NCBI GenBank assembly: GCA_017882455.1 | Contig: JADGPL010000014.1 | Location: 1-64,000, forward strand | DNA from: Solirubrobacteraceae bacterium | GTDB lineage: Bacteria > Actinomycetota > Thermoleophilia > Solirubrobacterales > Solirubrobacteraceae | Direction of reading: 5' to 3' | Length of the DNA stretch: 64,000 bases | Shown: positions 44,043 through 51,504 of the stretch, piece by piece | Numbering within the stretch: position 1 is the first letter of the stretch | Layout: each line of letters starts with the position of its first letter | Translations under genes and position numbers: made by a program | The notes under the pieces: model-generated | Seen by the model: only the letters and a program-made list of their open reading frames with translations | What the model was told of the DNA's origin: nothing | Databases searched by the model: none

Positions 44043-46424
44043 ATGAGCACAACCCCTTCCGACACCACCCCCCCAGACGATTTCATCCGCTCGTTCTCCA
44101 ACCTCGGCAGGGCGGACGTCGCCTATGCCGGCGGCAAGGGCGCGAACCTCGGCGAGCTGACCCGAGCCGGGCTGCCTGTACCTCCTGGCTTCGTGGTCGG
44201 CGCCCCGGCCTATGCGACGTTCTGTGACGAGTCCGGGCTGCGAGCGCAGCTGGAGAAGACGCTCGCGGACATCGACATCGAGGACGGGGCGGCGCTCGAG
44301 GCCGCTGCCACCGCGGCACGCCAGGCGGCGCTCGACGCGCCCATGCCTCCGGAGCTGAGGGACGCGATCGTGGCGGCCTATCTCGACCTGGCGGGCGCCC
44401 ACCCCGACGCCCCGGTTGCCGTGCGCTCCTCGGCGACCGCCGAGGACACCGCCTCGGCGTCCTTCGCCGGGATGAACGAAACCTTCCTCAACACACGCGG
44501 TCCCGATGCGGTGCTCGACGCCGTCAAACGCTGCTGGGGCTCGCTGTTCGGAGCACGCACCATCTACTACCGCGGGCAGCGCGGCTTCAGCCAGGCCGGC
44601 ATGGACATCGCCGTGGTCGTGCAGGTGCAGATCCCCTCGACCCGCGCGGGCGTGATGTTCACCGTCGACCCCGCCTCGGGCGATCCGGACATGCTGGTGA
44701 TCGAGGGCTCCTTCGGCCTCGGCGAGGCCGTGGTCTCGGGCAGCGTCTCGCCCGATCGCTATGTCGTGCGCAAGAGCGACCTGGCGATCCTCACGCGTTC
44801 CGTGCGGCCCAAGGAGCTGGTGATCGAGGCCGCGGAGGGCGGCGGCACGCGCACGCGCACGCTGAGCTCCGAGGAGGGCATGCGCCCCGTGCTCAGCGAT
44901 CTCGAGGTCATCGACCTGGCCAAGCTCGGGCTCGCCATCGAGCAGCACTACGGCAGCGGCCAGGACACCGAGTGGTCCTTCGACCCCGATGGCAACGCCT
45001 GGATGCTGCAGAGCCGCCCGATCACCACGATCGCCGCCCCCGAGCACGCCCCCGACGAGGTGCTCGTGCGCGGGCTGGGCGCGGCTCCGGGATTGGCCAG
45101 CGGCAAGGTGCGGGTCCTCGAGGACCCCCACGACACCGGCGCGTTCCGCGACGGCGAGGTGCTCGTGGCGCACATGACCACGCCGGACTGGGTGCCGCTG
45201 ATGCGCCGGGCGGCCGCGATCATCACCGACTCGGGCGGCATGACCTGTCACGCCGCGATCGTCACCCGCGAGCTGGGCATCCCCTGCATCGTGGGCACCG
45301 GCGAAGCCACCAAGAGACTGCGAAACGACGAGCTGGTGACCGTGGATGCGACCCACGGCACGGTGCTCGAGGGCGCGTCCGCGCCAGAGCCAGAGCCATC
45401 CACTGCGAGCGTCACGGCGGTCGCGGGGCCGGGCACGCTGTCCTCAGCCGGCGCCGCAGCGCCCGTGACGGCCACGCGGCTGCTGGTCAACCTCTCAGAG
45501 CCATCCCAGGTCGAGCGCACGGCTGCCCTGGAGGTCGATGGCGTGGGCCTGCTGCGCGCCGAGCTGATGCTGATCGAGGCGCTCGACGGCAGCCATCCCC
45601 GCCAGCTGATCGAGGAGGGCAACACCGAGGAGTTCGTCGCGAGGATGGCCGACGGGCTGACCACGTTCGCGTCCGGCTTCGCCCCCCGCCCCGTGACCTA
45701 CCGCACGACCGACTTCCGCACCAACGAGTTCCGCAACCTGCGCGGCGGCGAGCGCTTCGAGCCGCAGGAGGCCAACCCGATGATCGGCTACCGCGGAGCC
45801 CTGCGCTACGTCCAGGAGCCCGAGGTGTTCGCGCTGGAGATGCAGGCCATCGGCCGCGTCTGGGACGCCGGCCACAAGAACCTGCACGTGATGCTGCCGT
45901 TCGTGCGCACCGCATCAGAGCTCGAGCGCTGCCGTGAGCTGGTGGCGGATGCCGGCCTGCTCGAGCGCCGCGACTTCGAGCTGTGGATCATGGCCGAGGT
46001 GCCCTCCGTGCTGTTCAACCTCGAGCGCTATGCGCGGCTGGGCATCGCCGGCATCTCGATCGGCTCCAACGACCTCACCCAGCTGATGCTCGGCGCCGAC
46101 CGGGACTCCGAGGTGCTGGCCGCGACCTTCGACGAGCGCGACCCGGCCGTGCTCGACTATCTCACAGAGCTGATCCCGCGCGCCCGCGAGCTCGGCCTGC
46201 ACACCTCCATCTGCGGGCAGGCCCCCTCGGTGCACCCGGAGTACGCTGAGCTGCTGGTGCGCCTGGGCATCGAGAACATCTCCGTGAGCGTCGACGCGGT
46301 GCAGCGCACGCGGCGACTGATCGCCGCCGCCGAGCAGCGCGTGCTGCTGGAGGCAGCCCTCGAGCGCACGGCCGGCGCGAGCGACCAGCACACCCACGCT
46401 GAACACCAATCAGGACACCACTGA
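44043..46424 (+). CDS. ppsA: Phosphoenolpyruvate synthase
   Basis: A 793-residue enzyme converting pyruvate plus ATP to PEP, AMP and phosphate, giving gluconeogenic escape from pyruvate. The N-terminal ATP-grasp has GGKGANLGELTRAG and AVRSSATAEDTASASFAGMNET. The central phospho-His domain has GGMTCHAAIVTREL (His about 404). The C-terminal PEP/pyruvate TIM barrel has GVGLLRAELML and ICGQAPS. An unusual Ala/Ser/Thr-rich linker (about residues 448-478) separates the last two domains. A His-rich tail ends the protein. The ATG at 44043 replaces a longer unsupported frame. It diverges from the kinase operon. Confidence 0.93.
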   Translation: MSTTPSDTTPPDDFIRSFSNLGRADVAYAGGKGANLGELTRAGLPVPPGFVVGAPAYATFCDESGLRAQLEKTLADIDIEDGAALEAAATAARQAALDAPMPPELRDAIVAAYLDLAGAHPDAPVAVRSSATAEDTASASFAGMNETFLNTRGPDAVLDAVKRCWGSLFGARTIYYRGQRGFSQAGMDIAVVVQVQIPSTRAGVMFTVDPASGDPDMLVIEGSFGLGEAVVSGSVSPDRYVVRKSDLAILTRSVRPKELVIEAAEGGGTRTRTLSSEEGMRPVLSDLEVIDLAKLGLAIEQHYGSGQDTEWSFDPDGNAWMLQSRPITTIAAPEHAPDEVLVRGLGAAPGLASGKVRVLEDPHDTGAFRDGEVLVAHMTTPDWVPLMRRAAAIITDSGGMTCHAAIVTRELGIPCIVGTGEATKRLRNDELVTVDATHGTVLEGASAPEPEPSTASVTAVAGPGTLSSAGAAAPVTATRLLVNLSEPSQVERTAALEVDGVGLLRAELMLIEALDGSHPRQLIEEGNTEEFVARMADGLTTFASGFAPRPVTYRTTDFRTNEFRNLRGGERFEPQEANPMIGYRGALRYVQEPEVFALEMQAIGRVWDAGHKNLHVMLPFVRTASELERCRELVADAGLLERRDFELWIMAEVPSVLFNLERYARLGIAGISIGSNDLTQLMLGADRDSEVLAATFDERDPAVLDYLTELIPRARELGLHTSICGQAPSVHPEYAELLVRLGIENISVSVDAVQRTRRLIAAAEQRVLLEAALERTAGASDQHTHAEHQSGHH

Positions 46425-46438
46425 AAGGGCCCCCCGAA

Positions 46439-46873
46439 ATGACAAGCTCAACGACACCCACAGTCGCCGTCAGCGAGGTGATGCACTACGGGATCATCAC
46501 CGCCTCGCCCGACGCCCCACTGGCCGAGGTCGCCGGCCAGCTCGCCCACAACCGCGTTCACTGCGTGGTCGTCGAGGGGATCACCCGACGCATCGACGGA
46601 CAGGAGACGCTCGTGTGGGGCATCCTCTCCGACCTCGACCTGATCAAGGCGTTTGCCGCAGATCGCGTCGAGGCGCTCGCCGGCGAAGTGGCGGCGAGCG
46701 AGATCGTGACCGTGGACTCCTCCGATCGCATCGACCGGGTCGCCCGCCTGATGGCCGAGCACGACTGCACGCACCTGGTCGTCGTCTCGCCCGAGACCGG
46801 TGAGCCGGTGGGCGTCGTCTCGAGCCTCGATGTCGCCCAGGGCCTGGCCCTCTCCAAGCATCTGGGCGGATGA
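46439..46873 (+). CDS. CBS-domain-pair protein (Hrp1-like)
   Basis: A 144-residue protein made of two CBS motifs: VSEVMHYGIITASPDAPLAEV...GILSDLDLIKA, and ASEIVTVDSSDRIDRVARLM...GVVSSLDVAQGL. This is the size and arrangement of the hypoxic response protein Rv2626c. CBS pairs usually bind adenosyl ligands; the target here is unknown. It begins 14 bp after ppsA, so it is probably cotranscribed, and overlaps the lipoprotein gene by ATGA. Confidence 0.9.
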   Translation: MTSSTTPTVAVSEVMHYGIITASPDAPLAEVAGQLAHNRVHCVVVEGITRRIDGQETLVWGILSDLDLIKAFAADRVEALAGEVAASEIVTVDSSDRIDRVARLMAEHDCTHLVVVSPETGEPVGVVSSLDVAQGLALSKHLGG

Positions 46874-47442
46874 GCGCCGCCGAGGCCAGGCTTGGGCACG
46901 GCGCCCCGCCCGGCCGCCATGCCCTGTCCGGACGCCTGCCCATCCTCGGGATCGTGGCGGTGTCCGCGCTCGGCCTGGTGAGCTGCGGCGGCTCGAGCAA
47001 GAGCAGCTCGAGCGCGACCTCCCACTCCACCCCCACCGCGAGCACGAGCACGACCGCCACCGCCACCGCCACGCAGCAGAGCTCCGCTCCGCCGACGACC
47101 ACGGCGACCGCGCCGAGCGCCTCCCGGACGGTCACCGCCACAGCGGGCGCCATCACCGCCACGATCCACGCCGGATCCCACGTGCCGCGGGTTGGACGGG
47201 TATGGCCCCTGCACTTCACCGTGCTGAGCAGCGGGCGTCCCGTGAAGGCAGCCGTCAGCTATGAGTACCTGTTCGGCGGTCAGGTGGTGGCCCACCGCTC
47301 GCACTACACGTTCATCGGACATTTCTCGGACGTGTTTCGCTGGCCGTCCTCGGCGGTCGGCTATCCGCTGACGTTTCGCGCCGCGATCACATCGCAGGGG
47401 GCCACGATCAACCTCGACTATCCGGTGAAGGTCACGCGGTGA
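46870..47442 (+). CDS. Putative lipoprotein
   Basis: A 190-residue protein with an N-terminal hydrophobic segment ending in a lipobox LVSC (Cys about residue 38). A Ser/Thr/Ala-rich linker of about 60 residues follows, then a globular C-terminal domain of about 85 residues (HVPRVGRVWPLHFTVLSSGRPVKAAVSYEYLFGGQVV) that looks like an all-beta, Ig-like fold. It overlaps the CBS gene and the downstream ATPase gene (GTGA at 47439-47442). It is probably the extracytoplasmic part of the ABC system that follows. No close family recognised. Confidence 0.75.
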   Translation: MSAAEARLGHGAPPGRHALSGRLPILGIVAVSALGLVSCGGSSKSSSSATSHSTPTASTSTTATATATQQSSAPPTTTATAPSASRTVTATAGAITATIHAGSHVPRVGRVWPLHFTVLSSGRPVKAAVSYEYLFGGQVVAHRSHYTFIGHFSDVFRWPSSAVGYPLTFRAAITSQGATINLDYPVKVTR

Positions 47443-48134
47443 GCGAGGAGGCGGGCGCCGAGGTGCTCGTCGAGCATGCTGGTAAGAGCTTCGGACGAAT
47501 CGGCGCCCTTGATGACGTCTCGCTGCACATGGACCGCGGCGAGGCGATTGCGATCACCGGGCGCTCGGGCTCGGGCAAGAGCACGCTGCTCGGCCTGATC
47601 GGCGGTCTCGAGCGACCAGACCGCGGGAAGGTGCTGATCGACGGGCGCCCCGTGTGGTTGGATCGCCATCCGGCCCAAGCTCGCCGCGAGCTCGTCGGCT
47701 TCGTCTTCCAGCGCCATCTGCTGCTGGCGGCGCTCTCGGCGCGAGCCAACGTGGAAGTGCCGTTGATCGGGGCAGGGGTCCACCGAGCCGAGCGTCGACG
47801 CCGCGCACTGGCGCTGCTCGAGGAGGTCGGGCTGGCAGACCGCGCCGAGCATCTCCCCTCCGAGCTCTCCGGCGGCGAGAGCCAGCGTGTGGCCGTGGCG
47901 CGCGCGCTCGTAAACGAACCGCGCCTGCTGCTCGCCGACGAGCCGACCGGGGCGCTTGACTCGGTCACCTCCGAACGCGTCCTCGACCTGCTCTTCCGGC
48001 TGCGCGACCGCCTCGGTATGACGCTCGCCGTGGTCAGCTACGACCCCGACGTGGCCAAGCGAGCCGACCGTACCCTGACGCTCATCGACGGCCGGATCGG
48101 CGACACGGGCGAGGCCGGGATCGCCCAGGCCTAG
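47439..48134 (+). CDS. MacB/LolD-type ABC transporter ATPase
   Basis: A 231-residue ATPase with Walker A GRSGSGKST, signature ELSGGESQRVAVARAL, and Walker B RLLLADEPTGALDS, the last segment being typical of MacB/LolD proteins. It partners with the FtsX-like permease 14 bp downstream and with the coupled lipoprotein. Such systems use mechanotransmission to move lipoproteins, peptides or drugs; the cargo is unknown. The GTG start overlaps the lipoprotein stop. Confidence 0.92.
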   Translation: MSEEAGAEVLVEHAGKSFGRIGALDDVSLHMDRGEAIAITGRSGSGKSTLLGLIGGLERPDRGKVLIDGRPVWLDRHPAQARRELVGFVFQRHLLLAALSARANVEVPLIGAGVHRAERRRRALALLEEVGLADRAEHLPSELSGGESQRVAVARALVNEPRLLLADEPTGALDSVTSERVLDLLFRLRDRLGMTLAVVSYDPDVAKRADRTLTLIDGRIGDTGEAGIAQA

Positions 48135-48148
48135 GAGTCGGTGCCTCC

Positions 48149-49249
48149 GTGTTCACGATCATCCAGACCAACCTGCGCCGGCGCCTGGCCCGCACGCTGT
48201 TCACGGCCTCGGGGATCGCTGTCGGGGTGGCGACGATCGTGGCCCTCCTGTCCTTCACCCAAGGGCTCAAGGACACAGCCGCCGGATTCGTGCATCTCGG
48301 CGGCTCGGATCTCGGCGTCTTCCAGGCCAACGTCTCAGATCCGACCGCCTCGATCCTGCCCGAATCGCTCGTGGCGCGGCTCGACGCCACCCCCGAGGTC
48401 TCGCGCGCCACGCCGCTGCTGCTGGTCACCGAAGCGCTGAAGGCGGACCCGTCGGCGATCGTCTTCGGAGCCCAGCCGTCGGGCTTCTTCAGTCAGGGAC
48501 TCGTGCTGCTCAGGGGGGCTCGCCCGCAGGGACAGGAAGTGCTGATCGGCGATCGCCTGGCCGCGTCCCTTCACCTGCGCCCCGGCGGCGTGCTGCGAGT
48601 GGACGGGCACCCGTTTGGGATCGCCGGCATCTACCACTCGGGAGTGCTCTTCGAGGACTCCGGCGCCGTCCTATCGATCGAAGATGCGCGCACTCTCACG
48701 AGCCGCCCGGGCGAGGTCACCGACATCGTCGTCGAGCTCGCGGCGGGCACGCGCGCGAGCAGCGCCGCGCGCAAGATCGAGCGGTCCTTCCCGGGCACCC
48801 AGGTGATCACCGATCCCGATCAGGCCCTGCGAGCGGGCGCCAACAGCACGCTCATCTCCAAGGCGATCCTGGTGATAGTCGTGATCGCCCTGATCGTTGG
48901 GGCGATCAGCGTGGCCAACACGATGGCCATGTCGATCCTCGAGCGCCAGGGCGAGCTCGGACTGCTCAGCACCGTCGGCTGGTCCCCCGTGCGCGTCGCC
49001 TCCCTGATCCTCGGAGAAGGGGTCGCCGTGAGCACCCTCGGCGCGGCGGGCGGCCTCCTGCTAGGCGTGATCGGCGGCGGCCTGCTCGTGCATGCGCTCG
49101 GCGTGAGCGCCTACGTGTCTCCGGCGATCACCGCGTGGGGGCTCGGGCGCGGGCTGCTCGTGGGCGTGGCCATCGGCGTGCTCGGCGGCATCTACCCCGC
49201 CTGGCGGGTCACCCGCATGACGCCGTTGCGAGCGCTGTCGAACGCCTGA
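48149..49249 (+). CDS. FtsX/MacB-type ABC permease
   Basis: A 366-residue permease. The first transmembrane helix (about 19-39, FTASGIAVGVATIVALLSF) is followed by a large extracytoplasmic MacB_PCD-like domain (about 40-245). Three C-terminal helices form the FtsX domain, with ANTMAMSILERQGELGLLSTVGWSPVRV as its coupling region and YPAWRVTRMTPLRALSNA at the end. The GTG start is at 48149. Its 3' end overlaps a convergent protease frame by 189 bp. Confidence 0.9.
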   Translation: MFTIIQTNLRRRLARTLFTASGIAVGVATIVALLSFTQGLKDTAAGFVHLGGSDLGVFQANVSDPTASILPESLVARLDATPEVSRATPLLLVTEALKADPSAIVFGAQPSGFFSQGLVLLRGARPQGQEVLIGDRLAASLHLRPGGVLRVDGHPFGIAGIYHSGVLFEDSGAVLSIEDARTLTSRPGEVTDIVVELAAGTRASSAARKIERSFPGTQVITDPDQALRAGANSTLISKAILVIVVIALIVGAISVANTMAMSILERQGELGLLSTVGWSPVRVASLILGEGVAVSTLGAAGGLLLGVIGGGLLVHALGVSAYVSPAITAWGLGRGLLVGVAIGVLGGIYPAWRVTRMTPLRALSNA

Positions 49250-50371
49250 GGGCTCGCGCAGCACCGAGGCACGCAGCGCGCGCTGGATGTCCGTCATCGA
49301 CAGCATGCCGACGGGACGAGCGAGGTCATCGACCACCACCGCCCGCCCGATGCGCGCGAAGGCGGGCCGATCGAGGAGGCTGAGCAGATCCTCCTCCCCG
49401 CGCACGAGCAGCGCGTCATCCCGCACGGCGACGTCGCCCACGCGCCGCAGCCGGCGCTGCTCAGGCGAGAGCGCCTCGATCTGCCCGAGGCTGACGAGTC
49501 CGAGCGCCCGGCCGGCACGGTCGACGACGGGGAAGGAGGTGAAGCGAAGGACCATGAAGAACTCTCGCCCGGCCTGCCCCGCGGGCATCTCCGCCGGGAT
49601 GCTGAACACGGGCGTCGACATCAGATCGCGCACGCGCAGGCCCGAGAGCGCGGCCTGCATCTTCCCGCCCTCAGCCTGCGCGCCGGCGGCTGCCGTGATG
49701 AAGAAGCCGATCAGCGCCAGCCACAGTCCCTCGGGCAGTCCGTTGAGGATCTCGAGCAAGCCGAGCGCGATCAGCACGTAGCCGAAGCCGCGACCGATGC
49801 TCGCCGCGGTCTCGCTCGCTCTGGCCAGCTCGCCGCTGCGCCGCCACAGCAGCGAGCGCAGCACCCTTCCGCCGTCGAGCGGGAAGGCCGGCATCAGGTT
49901 GAAGACCAGGACGGCCCCGTTGACCAGGGCCTGATATTCGACCAGGGCGCTGATCGCGGCGGGGGTGGAGGCGGGCAGCAGCACGGCGGCAAGGGCGAAG
50001 CAGGCACAGAGCACGGCCGTCACGGCCGGCCCGGCGAGCGCGAAGCGCAGCTCGTCACCCGGGGTGTGGGCCTCGCCGCGCAGGCGCGAGACGCCGCCGA
50101 GCAGCCACAGGTCGATCTCATCGACCTCGATGCCGCGCCTTCGCGCCACGAGCGCGTGCCCGAACTCGTGGGCGAGGATGCTCGCGAACAGCAGCAGCGC
50201 GCTCGCGAGCCCCAGCCCATAGGCCGCGAGGGCACCGATCCCGTGCACCTGTTCGGGGAAGTAGTCGGCTCCCAGGGTCCAGGTGATCAGGGCGACTATC
50301 ACCAGCCACAGCGGGCTGACACCGACCGGGATGCCGGCGATGCGCCCCACACGAAAGCTGCGGCCTGGCAT
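49061..50371 (-). CDS. Site-2 protease (M50) with CBS domains
   Basis: A 436-residue membrane metalloprotease. The zinc motif HEFGHA is near residue 69 and the third ligand is in NLMPAFPLDGGRV near 160. About six hydrophobic segments span residues 15-225, and a CBS pair covers about 245-375. This is the architecture of Rv2625c in the DosR regulon. The final 60 residues (after MTDIQRALRAS) are arginine/histidine-rich and lie antisense to the ABC permease gene, so the true protein may effectively end near 49250. It presumably cleaves a membrane substrate in response to a CBS ligand. Confidence 0.88.
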   Translation of the reverse strand: MPGRSFRVGRIAGIPVGVSPLWLVIVALITWTLGADYFPEQVHGIGALAAYGLGLASALLLFASILAHEFGHALVARRRGIEVDEIDLWLLGGVSRLRGEAHTPGDELRFALAGPAVTAVLCACFALAAVLLPASTPAAISALVEYQALVNGAVLVFNLMPAFPLDGGRVLRSLLWRRSGELARASETAASIGRGFGYVLIALGLLEILNGLPEGLWLALIGFFITAAAGAQAEGGKMQAALSGLRVRDLMSTPVFSIPAEMPAGQAGREFFMVLRFTSFPVVDRAGRALGLVSLGQIEALSPEQRRLRRVGDVAVRDDALLVRGEEDLLSLLDRPAFARIGRAVVVDDLARPVGMLSMTDIQRALRASVLREPSGVRQRSQRRHAGDPPGGVDAAEHADGHAHEQPAPEPPRGDRRRHVGAHAERMHEQAAADHA

Positions 50372-50383
50372 CGGAGCTCGCGC

Positions 50384-50812
50384 TCAGGCCGCGATCAGGA
50401 CCCTGATCCGATCAGGCAGGATCGCCAGGACGTCATCGATCTCACCGGCGCTCACGTGCTCGCGCAGGACCTTCGAGACGGCGGCGACGGCCAGCGAGGC
50501 CTCTGTCTCTCCCGCCATCCGCCCCTCCGCGGCCACGTGCGCCAGGAACGCGTCCGCGTCATGGATCGTCGAAGGCGTGCGGCCGGGCACCCAGTCCTCG
50601 TAGTAGATCCCGCGGATCAGCGTCGGCAGCTGGGCGGCGAGCGTGGCAGCCGTATCGACGGTCAACCGGTCCCTGAGGGTGTGCAGAACAGCGCGCAGCG
50701 CGCGGTAGGCGTACTGGTGATCCTCCACACCGAGCTCATCCGCGAGCTCCTTCAGCCATACATGCGTCTTCTCGACGCTGCGCTCGATGATGCTGGGCTC
50801 AACCGGGCTCAT
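50384..50812 (-). CDS. DUF2267 domain protein
   Basis: A 142-residue protein with the DUF2267 features: YRALRAVLHTLRDRLTVDTAATLAAQLPTLIRGIYYEDW, a middle ADAFLAHVA segment and a final helical LREHVSAGEIDDVLAILP. The ATG at 50812 is preferred to an upstream in-frame one at 50848. The family is helical and of unknown function, and is common near Hsp20, Usp and CBS genes of hypoxia clusters. It is 12 bp upstream of the site-2 protease in the same direction, so the two are probably cotranscribed. Confidence 0.88.
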   Translation of the reverse strand: MSPVEPSIIERSVEKTHVWLKELADELGVEDHQYAYRALRAVLHTLRDRLTVDTAATLAAQLPTLIRGIYYEDWVPGRTPSTIHDADAFLAHVAAEGRMAGETEASLAVAAVSKVLREHVSAGEIDDVLAILPDRIRVLIAA

Positions 50813-50963
50813 TCCCGCCTCCTGGACTCGTAGACATGGATAGAACAAGACTCGCGCTCAGGGCCCGTGCGCGTATCCGTGATCGGCAGCGGTTCGTCTC
50901 CGTGCAAGGCCGCATCCGGGCGTATGGTTGGGTGGATGAGCCGCGCCGCCGCACCACCACCCC

Positions 50964-51071
50964 CCGGGGCGTCCCTGCCATCCGGGGGGGCGCTGCCATC
51001 CGGGGCGTCCCAGCTACCCGGGGCGTCTCTGCCATCCGGGGGGGCGCTGCCACCCGGGGGGTCCCTGCCAT
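50964..51071. repeat. Six 18-bp tandem repeats before the holin-like gene
   Basis: Six units of exactly 18 bp begin at 50964, 50982, 51000, 51018, 51036 and 51054, with a consensus near CCGGGGCGTCCCTGCCAT. Units alternate between a GGCGTC and a GGGGCGC core. The open frame that contains the downstream holin-like protein (from 50836) reads through the array as the hexapeptide G(V/G)(P/A/S)A(I/T)R. It may be translated as an N-terminal extension or be non-coding spacer DNA. Confidence 0.85.
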
Positions 51072-51108
51072 CCAGGACGGTCGGGCGCGCGTGAGGACCA
51101 ACCTGGCA

Positions 51109-51504
51109 ATGCGCCTGTTGCTGGTGTGGCTGGGCAACTGCCTCGGGCTGGTGGTGGCGGCGGCGCTGCTGCCGGCGGTCTCCTATGCGGGCGATATCGG
51201 CACGCTGCTGTGGGCGGGTGCGATCCTCGCCCTGGTCAACTTCGCGTTGCGCCCGATCGTGATCCTGATGACGCTGCCCGCGGTGATCCTCTCGCTCGGG
51301 GCCGCGCTGCTGCTCATCAACGCGCTGATGCTGTGGCTGACGAGCGTGATCGTTCCCGACCTGAGCGTGGGCGGATTCTGGTCGACCCTCGCCGCCGCGA
51401 TCATCGTCTGGCTCGTCAACATGGCCCTGCGTCCCTGGCGTCGCGGGCGCCAGAGCTCAACCGAGGGCCCGCGGGTACGGGTCATGTTCAACCGCGAGCC
51501 GTGA
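51109..51504 (+). CDS. Phage-holin-family (DUF/Phage_holin_4_2-like) membrane protein
   Basis: A 131-residue membrane protein with four hydrophobic helices: [58 protein letters not shown] and [33 protein letters not shown] is characteristic of the YvlD/holin-IV family. The ATG at 51109 follows GAGGA. A GTG at 51091, or a long extension through the 18-bp repeats from 50836, is possible. The stop overlaps the P-type ATPase start (GTGA), so the two are coupled. Despite the name, these proteins are chromosomal and not prophage markers. Confidence 0.85.
   Translation: MRLLLVWLGNCLGLVVAAALLPAVSYAGDIGTLLWAGAILALVNFALRPIVILMTLPAVILSLGAALLLINALMLWLTSVIVPDLSVGGFWSTLAAAIIVWLVNMALRPWRRGRQSSTEGPRVRVMFNREP

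Noticed and set aside
51109-51504. Prophage lysis gene
   Set aside because: The holin-family name is historical. The gene is coupled to a chromosomal P-type ATPase and no phage gene is nearby.
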